NCBI RefSeq assembly: GCF_000151315.2
Contig: NW_011887293.1
Span: 1,903,700 to 1,967,699 of the forward strand
Direction: 5' to 3'
Source: Capsaspora owczarzaki ATCC 30864
Lineage: Eukaryota; Opisthokonta; Filasterea
DNA length: 64,000 nucleotides
Position 1 is the first letter of the stretch. Every line of letters begins with the position of its first letter. Position numbers and translations under genes: made by a program. The notes below the pieces were generated by a model. The model worked only from the letters and a program-made list of their open reading frames with translations, was not told the origin of the DNA and did not search any database. Below are positions 54,051 through 64,000 of this stretch, piece by piece.

Positions 54051-57000
54051 ATGCGCTCGCTGGAAGCTGATCTGACGGACGAAATGAGCGCAATGCTCAT
54101 CGAGAAGGAGTTTATCGGCGACTACATTGTGACCAAGACCCTCGGCGAAGGCGCCTTTGCGAAAGTCAAGCTGGCTGTGCACGCCTTTACCAACCAGAAG
54201 GTGAGACCCCCCTCCCTCCCTGCAGCGCTCCACTTTGGCGATGTCTACCTTCACAATGCTGTTTCCTCTCGCTGTCGGCCACGCGAGCATGTGCTGGAGT
54301 GCGGCCCGTTGGCTGGGCTGGCATCGTGTCACAGTGGAAGCGGGGCGATCCAAAAGTGTTGGGTTTTTTTTTTTTTTTTTTTTCCTGTTGGCAAGGCCTT
54401 TCTAAACGAGCGCTCTTTCCCTTCTCCTCTACTTGCTCACTTTCACCCATCGCCAGCATCGATTTGAGCCTTTGTGGCAGAATAACACAACCAACAACTG
54501 TGACACAGCACGGCGAATTTTTTTTTTTTTTTTTTTAACGTGAAGTGAATAAACCCCTAGATTTTTTTCTTGTTTCTTTTTTTCTCTTGTTCTTTTCCTT
54601 GGCTGGTTCTTCCAGCTCTCGCGTCGCCATGGGGGCTTCTGCTGGACGCTCGTCGTGGTTGCATGATGCATTGCTAACATTGAATGTCCTTGCTCTCCGA
54701 CGACGCAGGTCGCCATCAAGGTCATCGAGAAGCGAGACATTACCGACCCCTATGTGATAAAAAACCTGTATCGCGAGGCGCAGATCATGAGCCGCCTGCG
54801 CCATCCGCACGTCATTGAGCTGTTCGAGACCATCGAGACTGAGGACCGCTACTGCCTCGTCATGGAGCACTGCGGCGGCGGCGAGGTGCTCGATTACATT
54901 GTCGCGCACGAGAAGCTGAACGAGCGTGAAACACGCCGCTTCGCCCGCCAGCTCGTCTCTGCCCTCGATCACATCCACCAGCGCGGCATTGTCCATCGGT
55001 GAGTGCGACAACAGCAACACAGGCCTTTTCATTCTCGCCTTGTCTCATCCTTTTTGGATGTCGGAATCGGGGAGGCGGCCGATGTTCGATCGATGACACA
55101 TTTTGACACTCTCAACTGTGGGGTTTGTCTGACTCACGCGCCATTGGATTTATTTTTTTTTTCATTGTGTTTTTCGGGTCGTCTTGCTCGACTCTTTTTG
55201 TTCTTTTTTCTCTCTTTTATATCGGATGGAGGTTGCCACGCGACATGGCAGCAATCCGCAGTGATGCTGTCTTTTTCGCGGTGAGAGTGTTGGCGCAGAG
55301 CAAAAGGGAAAAAGAAAGAAAAAAATTAAATTACAAAAAAAAAAAAAAAAAATACCAAACAGGGCGTGAAAATGCAATCTGCGCTTTATGATCTCTCTCT
55401 CTTTCTCTTTTGAGCGCGCGCGCGTCATCATTCACATTGCTGGATGCACTGGGTCTATCGAGCGTCGCTCACTTTCTGTTGTGCACTCTCGTGTGTTGTT
55501 GCAGTGACATGAAGCCCGAAAATCTGCTGCTCGATGACCACATGAACATCAAGCTCATTGGTAAGTTTGCCCCCCACTTTGGCAATCCCCCAATCCCCGT
55601 TCCCACACATGTTGCTTCCTCCTATCGCATCGAGTGGAGTGATTGGCATCAGTGTGCAGCTTCCGCACGGGCATGCTGTCCTGCAGCGCCACATTCCGCC
55701 GTTTCCAGCATAAAGCCCGATTTTGAGCTTCTTGTATTTTCCATCTTGCGCACTTTCACGGCAATCTTTTTTTTTTTTTTCTAAATTCGTTTTTTTTTTT
55801 TCAATTGCCTCTCCTTTCGATGTTGGCTCTCGAGTGTCGTTCTGATTGTCGTTCTAATTGTTTCTCCTGTCTTGTTCTTTTTCAGATTTCGGCTTGAGCA
55901 ACATCTTTGAGGGCAAGGACGCGCTCCGCACACGCTGCGGCTCATTCGAGTACTCTGCACCCGAGCTGATCGGTGCAAAGCCGTACCTCGGTCCTGAAGT
56001 CGACTTGTTCACACTGTGAGTGTGGCACTTGTTCGATGGTCCTCGTTTTGCATTTTGATTTCTGCAGGCTCACCATCCTTCTCTGCTACCTTACATCTCT
56101 CCACAGTGGCGTGAATCTTTATGCCATGCTGACGGGTGTGCTGCCCTTCCAAAGCGACAACATTTCAGTCGTTTACGCCCTCCAGCTGCAAGAGGATTAC
56201 TATGTTCCTCCAGAGTGGTCGCCAGGCAAGTACAGCGGCATCTTTGCATGCGCTAGTGCTCGTTGACTCGTGCTCATCCTTTTTTGCTCTTCTTCCTCCT
56301 TTTTCCTCTTCTTCCTCTCCTTCTCCCTCTCCCTCTCCCTCTCCCTCTTTTTGACTGGGAAAACTATCGACAGCGCTCAAGCACCTGATCAAACGCCTGC
56401 TCTGCCCAGACCCAAAGAAGCGCGCGTCCATGAGCGAATTGCGATCGCATCCTTGGCTCAACGAAGGCTATCAGCCATTGCAGCCGTGGGACATGTCGGC
56501 CTACCCGCTGACGGTTGCGCAGCCGAACGAGCTCGTCTTGGCCAAGATGCAGTCGCTGCGCTTCGACCTATCGGCCACCGTTGAAGCCTTGCGCACTGGC
56601 GTGCGTTCGCGCGAGACCGCCACGTACAAGTTCTTTGTGATGAACGCACACAAGCTGCTCAAGCAGCAGGAGACGCCGAGCAACCTTGTCATGAAGCGCG
56701 CCATGTCCGAAGCGGTCGGCAACAAGTACCGCGGAACAGTCACCATTGCTAACGCACCCGTCAAGGTCAATGTCGTTGACGTGACGAATATTTGGGGCGG
56801 CTCGGGTGCCGGCGGCGTTGGTCTGGCGCGCGTTGCCTCGCGCAACAACACACTCGTGAACGACGCCGACAAGGGCAAGGGCGGCGGTTTGATGGCGCTG
56901 GAGACTGCGCAGGCCGCCGCTCGTGTCGCCACTCCCACCCAACACACCGAGAGCCCTCCTGCGGTCGATCGGCGAGAGGGTGCGGTTGGCGTGATGTTTG

Positions 57001-58052
57001 GGTTGAATGACTCGTCGCCCATGGAAACTGCGCCCGCACAAGCCAGCCAGGCTATTACTGCAGCTGCCCAACAGCAACAGCAGCAACAGCAGCAGCAGCA
57101 AAAGCAACGTCCTACCCCTGCCGTGTACGTGCAAGCACCCACGGAATCGGCACGACCGTCCGCCCAGCAGGCTGCTGCCGCCGCTGCCGCTGCACAGCGC
57201 CACCAGGGAGGCAACAAGCACATGGAACCTCCAGGAATGCGCAAACAGGCCGCCTACTCTGTCGCCGTTGGCGGTGGCGCTGGCGGTCTCATGTCGCTGG
57301 CTGGTGCCAACCGACAGGCACTCAACACGGTGGACGATGACGACGAGCCGCTCGACATGAACACAATGAACCTCCTTCGTAACCACATTGACGACTTTAC
57401 GCCAATGTCCATTTCGCCGTCCAACTCTGCCGTGCTCGCCGCGCAAGCCTCTGAACACAGCCAGGCCACCCCCATGGCCACCTCCAACACCCCCACGACC
57501 GCGCCTGCACGGCCCGTGGCCATCCCAGCTTCGCCTGCCGGCGCTACTGCTGGCGGCCTCATGGTCCAGCAGCAGCCGCCGCAAAAGCCGCAGCAGCAGC
57601 AGCAACAGCAAACAGGCGGCGCTGGCGAAGGTCGCAACTCGCGCCCCGTCTCTCCCTCGCCCCTCGAAAAGCAAGACTCGCGTCTCGGCTCGTTCATTAA
57701 AAAGATCAAGGATCCCTTCAGCCGAACCAAAAAGACAGACAAGCCGTCAGACGCGCCTGTCGAAGCTCGCGCCACCCGCTTTGCCCTCAACGCCAGCCTC
57801 ACCTCGACCAAGTCCCCCGACAAGCTGCTGCAAGAGGTGCGTCGTGTTCTGGATGCGCAAAGTGTACCATACACGGAGGCGGTCGACAGCCCTTACTTGC
57901 TCTCCTGCACGGGCCGCAACATTCGCTTTGAAATCGAAATGTGCCGCGTTCCTGGGCTCAACTTGCACGGCATCCGTCTGAAGCGTATCGGCGGTGACTT
58001 GTGGGCGTACAAGGAGTTTACTCAGCAACTGGTTCAGCAGTTGCAGCTCTAA
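54051..58052 (+). CDS. HUNK/MARK-like CAMKL Ser/Thr kinase with KA1 domain
   Basis: AMPK-related protein kinase. Exons 54051-54200, 54709-54998, 55505-55560, 55886-56015, 56107-56225 and 56374-58052 join in frame to give about 807 residues. Kinase domain: glycine loop LGEGAFAKV, VAIK lysine (K54), HRDMKPEN (about 146-153), DFG (166-168), activation loop TRCGSFEYSAPE, and LGVNLYAMLTGVLPF, which with VIKNLYREAQIMSRLRHPHV is closest to HUNK. The linker has Gln and Ala runs and polybasic FIKKIKDPFSRTKK. The last 90 or so residues are a KA1 domain (LLQEVRRVLDAQSVPYTEAV ... CRVPGLNLHGIRLKRIGGD), a membrane phospholipid-binding module found in MARK/Kin1/MELK. The odd DLFTLG replaces the usual DVWSLG. 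Intron 5 uses a GC donor at 56226. Introns 1 and 2 are about 500 bases with T runs, unusually long here. Confidence 0.9.
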
Positions 58053-59582
58053 AGAAGAAGAAAAGAAAAACAATGGACAGCATGGCTCGTCGACTTTGCC
58101 GGCTTCATTTTTATTATTGTTATCCTTTTTGTTTCTGCATTTGAAGTCTGCGTCGTCGTCGTCGGCCTTTTGTGTGGATTCTGTTTTTGCGGGTTTCCTG
58201 TTTGTCCCATCATTTTTTTTGCGATGAAGTACTCAATTTACCTCGTCGTTGTTGTCGTTGTTGTCGTTGTTGTTGTCGTCATCGTTGTCGTTGTTGTCGG
58301 TGTTGTTGTCGCCGTTGGCGCCTGGGCTGACATTGTGTCACTGTGAATTCCATTCAATGTGTTTTTTTTTTTTTCTTGACACATAGTCCCTTTGTATGTT
58401 TGGTTTTTGATTTAGCCAGTGCTCGGAGGGGATTCAGATACAACGTACATAGAGCACTTTAGTCAATGGAGATGTGCTGAAGCAGAAACGAGGGTTGGGA
58501 GCGGGTTTACAGCAAATTTGCGGTTGTGCCTTGTTTTGCTTTTTGACCTTCTCGGCTGTCCACTTGTTCCGACGATGCCCATTCGAGCATTCTTGTTACC
58601 CCCAAACTCATTCCATCTTCCCATTTTCGCTCATTTTTGCGCTTTTTGCCTCATTTTGCTCTTTTTGTTTTTGATTCAGTCCTTCTTCTTTTTTCGTCCT
58701 TGTTTTGTCTCGTTGCTTTGGCTCCAGTGGTTTTTTGGGTACGCCGTCTCACCTTTTTGCCCACGTTCACACCTCGCGCTCTGTTTCGCCTCTTTCCCCT
58801 TGTTCTTCCACACCACCATCCCGCTCCTTGGCCATCACGTAATCCACCTCCTCCTCCTTTCTGCGTGCGGGTGCTCTGGGGTGTTGTTGACGCAACGCGC
58901 AAAACACACCCAAAAAAACAAAAAACCACAATCGTGCGATTCGAATACAAATTCGAAATGGAAATTCTGCGGGCAGACGTCGCTTTGCGGTCGCGCCATC
59001 TGTCACCAGATCCAACAAAGATGGAAAAAAAACACCAACGAGAAAAATGCATCATATAAAAAGATAAACACAAAGCAAACAACCAAAAAACAACAACAAC
59101 AAAAAAAAAAAGGCGCGGATCACGACAAAAGCAATGCTGGTTGCCTTTTTTTTGCGGTAAAACAAAAACGCTGATCAGCAACGACTGGACTGTTGTGTGT
59201 AAGCAGCTCCATTATTGCAACATAGCAAAACCACAATAAAATTGGCAGCGTTGCACTCGGTGGTTACCCCCACTTTGTGGCTGCTGGTCGGCTGCGGGGT
59301 GGCCAAAACACAACGCTTTTTTTTTTGTTGTTGTTGTTGTTCTTGTTGTCTTTTATTTTTCTCGATGTCTTGACGACGACTACCTCCCCGCATTCTGCGT
59401 AGATCTATTGGGCAAATTTCGATCATGCAGTTGAACATGCATTGACTCGCTCTGTTTTTTTTTTCTCGACACTGACGACTAACTTTGCATTTCTCTGCGG
59501 TTGAATTTTGGGTCTCACTACAGGCAACGAAACTTTGTTTGGATTTTATTTTCATTCTTCTTTTTTCTTCTTTGTCTTTCCA
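58053..59582. other. 1.5 kb T-rich intergenic region, no gene seen
   Basis: Between the kinase stop and the metallopeptidase ATG. It holds the GTTGTC microsatellite, long T runs, and A-rich stretches near 59035-59115. Open frames are Phe/Leu/Lys-rich translations of these biased tracts. A T-rich block at 59545-59575 directly precedes the metallopeptidase ATG. Confidence 0.5.
58244..58317. repeat. (GTTGTC/GTTGTT)n microsatellite
   Basis: An imperfect hexanucleotide repeat of GTTGTC and GTTGTT units, about 70 bases long, lies in the 3' flank of the kinase gene. Confidence 0.85.
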
Positions 59583-62500
59583 ATGAAGCAACCCGCTCTG
59601 GTGCTTCTGGCGCTGGTCGCCTGCATGGTGCAGATGCACGCTGCGCAAACTCAAGCCACGAAAGTCGACGACGCCCTCGCGGCCATCAACGGCATGTCTG
59701 ACAAGGCAACCCTGATTCTCGCGCTGACGAACGGCGTCGCGATCGACTACACCCCGTCCAACTCCAACCAGCTTGTCCGGTTCAACCGCATCGAAAAGAT
59801 CACCCCGGTTTTGATCGGCCAGACCTATCTTATGGCCGGCGTTGGTTTGGATGTCACCTCAAACACCCGCATTGGTGTCTTTGGCTTTGATCCTTGGATC
59901 TCGTCTGCGCCGGTTGAAGTCAAGAACACCACCAGCCGTGTCATCGCGTGGCTTCTCACCAACAGCGCGGACTATGCAGCAGCGAGGGCCGCCAGTCGTA
60001 CAGTGACCGTGTCTTTCATCTCCAATAGCTGGGTCAACACACTCAAGTCGTTCTTCCCCAATTGGACGGTCAACGTGTGCAACCTGCAGTCGAATCTGAC
60101 GGCATGTCTCGCAACGGGCGAGCTCCACATCATGTCTGGCAGTGGAACACCCACCGTGGACGTCAAGTCTTTCTTCCGCGCTCGCATTGATGCTGGCTTC
60201 CCATGCTTGTACATTCATCAAGCTGGCTGGGGTGACGACTCGATGGGCGGCTCAAGGGCTTTTGATATCGCGCCGTTCCCGTACGGCGGCACTTGGTGGG
60301 AACAGCAACGCATCCAGGTGCCAAATACCGTGGCTGCCATCAACACCAAGATTGGCGTCCAGTACTTGTACTCTGATGTCAAGGATCTGCTGACCAAGTA
60401 CAAGAACAACGGATTCACCTTCAATCTTGCACTCTGCGACGACGACACGTGCACGAAAGACCCAAAGTTTGGGTCGGAGCTGCTGACCACCGCCAATCGC
60501 GTCCGAAGCCTGATTTCAAACATGGAGTCGGCAGGAGTCTCCCCTGTCGAAGACCCCACATCTCCCGTCATGCAGCAGCTCATTCTCGCCGGCGATGAAC
60601 TCCGCGCCCAAGTCAAGTTCCCTCTCAATGTGGGCAACTCGTCCTTGGCGTGGGCCCGCAATGTGATTGCCGACAACTTTGCCATTTCTCTGCGGTCCTC
60701 TGGCGTGGCGCAAGCTGATCTCGGTGATTTCAACCGCGTTTTGAATGGCACCGTTCCTCGTTTGACCAAGAACCTAACTTTCAAGACGCGTGCCTACACT
60801 GCGACCCAAAGCGCGACCGTCAGCCAGGCTTCTGGTGAAACCATCATCATCACACGCACTGACTCTGTCTCCACCACTGGCCAGGTTACTGTCCACATCA
60901 ACCACATTCGCGCCAACACACACGCTTACCGTGATCACACGTCCAACCGCCCGTACTATTTGTGGGGAAACTCCATCCCACTGCCTGCCAATGTGCCCGT
61001 CAAGATCAACAACCCGTACGGTGGCGTCATTTACGTGACCGTTCCGCCCTCCACCAGCGGCGCTGTGCAAAACGTGCAAATCAAGTTTGAAAACGTCGTC
61101 CAGCACCCCGTTTATGACGCCATTGCCGGTGGATCTGTTCAGCCGTTCATCGACGCCGTCAACAGCAAAGTGTATGGCTCTGCCGAAATCCTGATGCCGC
61201 AGCTGCAAGTCAACATTTACTTCCAGCGTGGGCCTCAATCCCTGAAGGACTCGAGCTACTCTTACAAGGTCGGCTCGGTCACAAACTACAACGTGACCAA
61301 ATTCATGACCTACACCCGCCAGTACCTCTACGAATATCACTATGCGCTTGCTGGCTTTACCTCTGCTGAAGTCCCCTACCCGCCGATTGCCGGCATCCCC
61401 CAGAAGGCAGCTGCTTTTGGTTTGCGTGGCATGAACTATACCGGACCTCAACATGTTCTGACAAGCGTGCAATTTATGAACTCGGATTGGTACTCGCAGT
61501 GCGGCGCTGGCTGCTCTGGCAACCCCATCGACCTTGACTGGGCATTTGCTCCTCATGGCTGGGGTGAGCACCACGAGCTTGGCCACAACATTCAGTACGG
61601 CCGCTTCAAAATCAACGATGACGCTTCCGGTGAAGTCTCGAACAACATCTTCCCGTTGTCTGTCAACTATGCTCGCGCGCGTGCTGGCGACACAGTGGCC
61701 CTCCGGGCTGGCCGATCTGCCATTCCCGACCGCATTCAGACCATGAAGAATGCCATCGCCAACGGTCAGACGCCGACGGAGGCCGGCCTTACACCCGCCG
61801 ATCTGCAATTCTACGAAACGCTCATCCTCTCGGGCTCGGATACTTGGGCACGAGACGGATCCCAGATTGCCGGCACCAACTACTGGACACAAGACGGATT
61901 CCAGATCATCCCGATGCTCTACCTCATGTCGCGCAACATTGATGCCGAGAAGAACTGGACTGCCGCTCGCGACAACTACGGCCTCAGCCTCTTTGACTCG
62001 ACCTCCATTCCAGCCAACGATTTCATGGTCATGGCCTTCTCGTGGCTGAACCGCCGCGACTACCGCTCCTTCTTCTGGGCGTGGGGCCACACCTGGTCTG
62101 AGAAGGCCAACCAGCAGATCGAGTTGTACAATTTTGAACACCAGCCCACCATCTTCCGGTGGCCCAACGTCACCTATCTGAACATTGCGAAAGATACGGT
62201 GGCCTTCCCGAATGACCCGTACCGTCCCGATGCCAATACCAGCGGCGGATCTTCCAGTAGCGCTGCCGTCATTGGAGGCGTTGTGGGTGGTCTCCTTGCA
62301 CTTCTTCTGCTCGTCATTCTTGCCGTGGTGATTGTTCGCCGTCGTCGGAGCTCGCCAAAGCCGGCAGCTTCCAAGAAGTCAAGTGCCGTGGGTGCCCAGT
62401 CCTCCGAGTATCTCAACGATACCGAGTCCGTTGCGATGTCCGCGCCCGCCAAGGCACCTCGCCGAAATGCCCCGGCCCCTCCGACTGGCGCGGGCGGTGC

Positions 62501-62687
62501 TGCAGCAGCTGGCAAGTCATTCCGCGCCCTGTACGACTACAAGCCGCAATCTGCGGACGAGCTCGAGCTTTCTGTTGGTGACGTCGTGATTGTTTCCCAC
62601 ACTGACACTGATGGCTGGTCCCATTGCAAGCACAAGGGCACCAGTCGCTCCGGCGTTGCTCCTGCGAGCTATTTGCAGGAGATGTAA
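59583..62687 (+). CDS. Membrane-anchored M60/ImpA-like metallopeptidase with cytoplasmic SH3 domain
   Basis: Predicted type I membrane protein, single exon, about 1034 residues. Residues 1-21 are a signal peptide (MKQPALVLLALVACMVQMHA). The ectodomain has many N-glycosylation sequons and ends in a gluzincin peptidase module: HGWGEHHELGHNIQYG with HELGH at 664-668 and the third ligand in GEVSNNIFPLS (E684), fitting HExxH-x(8-28)-E of M60-like and ImpA enzymes. It also has the downstream family blocks NYWTQDGFQIIPMLYLM and NDFMVMAFSWLNRRDY. In bacteria these cleave mucin-type O-glycoproteins. A Ser/Gly stretch, a transmembrane helix (about 894-918, AVIGGVVGGLLALLLLVIL) and a basic stop-transfer follow. 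The cytoplasmic tail ends in an SH3 domain (RALYDYKPQSADELELSVGD, about 980-1034). Peptidase activity is inferred from the motif. The combination with SH3 is unusual. Confidence 0.85.
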   Translation: MKQPALVLLALVACMVQMHAAQTQATKVDDALAAINGMSDKATLILALTNGVAIDYTPSNSNQLVRFNRIEKITPVLIGQTYLMAGVGLDVTSNTRIGVFGFDPWISSAPVEVKNTTSRVIAWLLTNSADYAAARAASRTVTVSFISNSWVNTLKSFFPNWTVNVCNLQSNLTACLATGELHIMSGSGTPTVDVKSFFRARIDAGFPCLYIHQAGWGDDSMGGSRAFDIAPFPYGGTWWEQQRIQVPNTVAAINTKIGVQYLYSDVKDLLTKYKNNGFTFNLALCDDDTCTKDPKFGSELLTTANRVRSLISNMESAGVSPVEDPTSPVMQQLILAGDELRAQVKFPLNVGNSSLAWARNVIADNFAISLRSSGVAQADLGDFNRVLNGTVPRLTKNLTFKTRAYTATQSATVSQASGETIIITRTDSVSTTGQVTVHINHIRANTHAYRDHTSNRPYYLWGNSIPLPANVPVKINNPYGGVIYVTVPPSTSGAVQNVQIKFENVVQHPVYDAIAGGSVQPFIDAVNSKVYGSAEILMPQLQVNIYFQRGPQSLKDSSYSYKVGSVTNYNVTKFMTYTRQYLYEYHYALAGFTSAEVPYPPIAGIPQKAAAFGLRGMNYTGPQHVLTSVQFMNSDWYSQCGAGCSGNPIDLDWAFAPHGWGEHHELGHNIQYGRFKINDDASGEVSNNIFPLSVNYARARAGDTVALRAGRSAIPDRIQTMKNAIANGQTPTEAGLTPADLQFYETLILSGSDTWARDGSQIAGTNYWTQDGFQIIPMLYLMSRNIDAEKNWTAARDNYGLSLFDSTSIPANDFMVMAFSWLNRRDYRSFFWAWGHTWSEKANQQIELYNFEHQPTIFRWPNVTYLNIAKDTVAFPNDPYRPDANTSGGSSSSAAVIGGVVGGLLALLLLVILAVVIVRRRRSSPKPAASKKSSAVGAQSSEYLNDTESVAMSAPAKAPRRNAPAPPTGAGGAAAAGKSFRALYDYKPQSADELELSVGDVVIVSHTDTDGWSHCKHKGTSRSGVAPASYLQEM

Positions 62688-63039
62688 ACAACCAGGGTGC
62701 GGGTTCTCCTGGTTTGTTTGATTGTTTGTTTGTTTATTTGTTTGTTTGATTGTTTGTTTGTTTGCGATGTGCCTTCCTTTTGTTGTTGTTCCTCTGTATT
62801 GTCATGCATGCCATTGCATTTGCTCCCTCAAATTTGTTGTCTTCAATACAATGATGCAGTATTCAAAAATTCAAGCCTCAGCATGCGCTTCCTCGTTCTC
62901 CCAAATTATTCAGTCATTCATTACTGCACTTCTCTCGTGCTCGGCATCGATCTTTTGTGATTCACATTGTATCTCGTGCATCATCTGTTGTACTTCACAT
63001 GGGAGTAACATGGGCTCAGTCTACTACGCTGCTGCTTGA
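62688..63039. other. Intergenic stretch before the right-edge gene
   Basis: The 3' flank of the metallopeptidase gene begins with a TTTGTTTGA-type repeat near 62710-62765, then unremarkable A/T-rich sequence. No gene seen. Confidence 0.5.
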
Positions 63040-64000
63040 ATGGCAGACCGGCAACTTCGATCAGCGCGCCAAGTGGTCGCCATTGGAACTGGTCACCCGC
63101 GGCCAGCGAATGGTGCGCTTGTTGGTGGGATGCCCTGTGTGGACAACTGCTTTGCTTGCTTGAAACTGACATCGTGTCGTGATGGGCTGGGTTGATGCTT
63201 GCTAGGCGACGATATGGCTCAGGTACTGGCGCTGCTAAACGCACCGACAACGATCGCTCTCGACGCCGCCCTGATGCCTCAACAAGGCGTAAGCCAACAT
63301 GGTGGTTTTTTTTTCTTGAAAGTTGAGCCGAAATTATTCGTGTGGGCTTCTGGCAGGAAGAGCTGAGTGAGCTGAATGAGCTGAACGGAACTTGCCCGAA
63401 TCTGTCTTTGATCTTTTCGCAGATTCTGGTCAGTCATGGTCGGTGGAATGCTGCGCCATCAACAGCCTCAATATCTCTAGCAAACCATGGTACCAACTCA
63501 CAAACCCAATGTTACTCACTGTTCGCGGAAAGTCCATTTTTGCACGCTGAATCGAAACGTTTGCCACTCAAAACCTGTTAGGGCTGGATCAATCAACACG
63601 CTCAGACCTACCGTGGTCGGGAAATGAGACGCTGAGGTTGTGCGAAATCGTACAACGCTGCGAGCAGGCCGGTATGTCAAGACAGCACGACCAGGATGAG
63701 ATTGTGGCGTCTGCTGCAACTCTGCTTCCGACGCACAGCAGGCATTCCATTCTCAGGCAGCTGGCGTCGGGAGCATTTGAGCGGCGGTATTGCAGACACA
63801 TCCAACGCGAACACAATGTGCGAGTTCGGCGCAAGAACACCCTCGAAATCGCTCAGGTTCCTGCGTCAAGCTCGGCAGTCAAGCGGAAGGAGACTCTCGC
63901 GTCCTACAGGCATGAACGAGCTGCGCTCGATCGAATATTGAAGAGCTTTTATGCCAATCACGAAGCATTGCGCGGGAGCTTGGTCACACTGACGCAGCCC
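63040..64000 (+). CDS. Unrecognised protein, 3' end outside window
   Basis: I do not recognise this gene. Four exons (63040-63124, 63206-63288, 63357-63438, 63582 to the edge) join in frame and stay open to the window end, giving about 223 residues. It starts MADRQLRSARQVVAIGTG, continues MAQVLALLNAPTTIALDAAL, then EELSELNELNGTCPNLSLIF. The last exon codes a basic, helical, Arg/His-rich segment (LPWSGNETLRLCEIVQRC ... LLPTHSRHSILRQLAS ... RRYCRHIQREHNV) and a charged stretch (ASYRHERAALDRILKSFY). The Trp-led helix followed by further short helices is loosely like a Myb/SANT repeat, but the match is too weak to name. A different ATG at 62999 opens a competing frame that stops at 63163, so the start is inferred from splice phase only. 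Confidence 0.5.

Noticed and set aside
56226-56240. GT donor (gtacag) for kinase intron 5
   Set aside because: It puts the next exon out of frame; only the GC donor restores the kinase domain.
58419-59174. 251-codon open frame in the kinase-peptidase gap
   Set aside because: Phe/Leu-rich translation of T-rich sequence followed by Lys/Gln runs; no domain.
1-64000. tRNA, rRNA, snRNA, CRISPR arrays, bacterial operons and viral genes
   Set aside because: I looked for tRNA T-loop motifs, 5S, U1, U2, U4, U5 and U6 core motifs, regular spaced repeats and capsid/polymerase-like frames and found none; a covariance search could still find divergent RNAs.

Overview
This window is nuclear DNA from a gene-dense unicellular eukaryote. 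Nearly every gene is split by short GT-AG introns, mostly about 50-180 bases and often T-rich. Coding regions carry Gln, Ala and Ser runs. Intergenic spaces are often only 100-400 bases. The gene set is opisthokont: LZTR1, MAX, HAUS7, FAAP100, XRCC3 and HFM1 look animal-like, while a Zn2Cys6 factor and a tandem dihydroneopterin-aldolase-type protein look fungal-like. A unicellular holozoan such as Capsaspora fits best. That is an inference from gene content; there is no marker gene.

Layout, left to right: LZTR1 (-, cut by the left edge, 1-3016); a small Ala-rich membrane protein (-, 3.4-4.3 kb); a BAR-SH3-NPF scaffold (+, 5.7-8.8 kb); a Zn2Cys6 acidic factor (+, 9.1-10.5 kb); HAUS7 (+) overlapping tail-to-tail with XRCC3 (-) at 12.25 kb; POLA2 (+, 14.4-17.7 kb); EMC10 (-, 17.8-19.4 kb); a 2.6 kb stretch with no recognised gene; an HMG-box protein (+); an aldehyde dehydrogenase (+, 23.4-25.9 kb); a tandem FolB protein (-); the meiotic helicase HFM1/MER3 in 25 exons (+, 27.6-34.5 kb); an NPC-type phosphoesterase (-); FAAP100 (+, 37.5-40.8 kb); a phosphorylase kinase alpha/beta subunit (+, 41.0-45.2 kb); a mitochondrial carrier (-); MAX (+); a CRAL-TRIO protein with an apparent frameshift (+); a single-exon ABC-ATPase/TOPRIM-like protein resembling bacterial OLD/PARIS defence proteins (-, 51.3-53.1 kb); a HUNK/MARK-like kinase (+, 54.1-58.1 kb); a single-exon membrane-anchored M60/ImpA-like metallopeptidase with a cytoplasmic SH3 domain (+, 59.6-62.7 kb); and an unrecognised gene leaving the right edge.

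Exon structures were assembled by hand. Each join was checked for reading-frame phase and, where possible, for continuity with the animal protein.

Four genes of DNA replication, recombination, repair or spindle assembly (HAUS7, XRCC3, POLA2, FAAP100) each carry an E2F-consensus element in intron 1, and HAUS7 has a second in intron 4. This suggests a shared cell-cycle regulon. The most unusual genes are the intronless ATPase/TOPRIM-like gene and the intronless metallopeptidase-SH3 gene, both resembling bacterial families set in an intron-rich eukaryotic locus.
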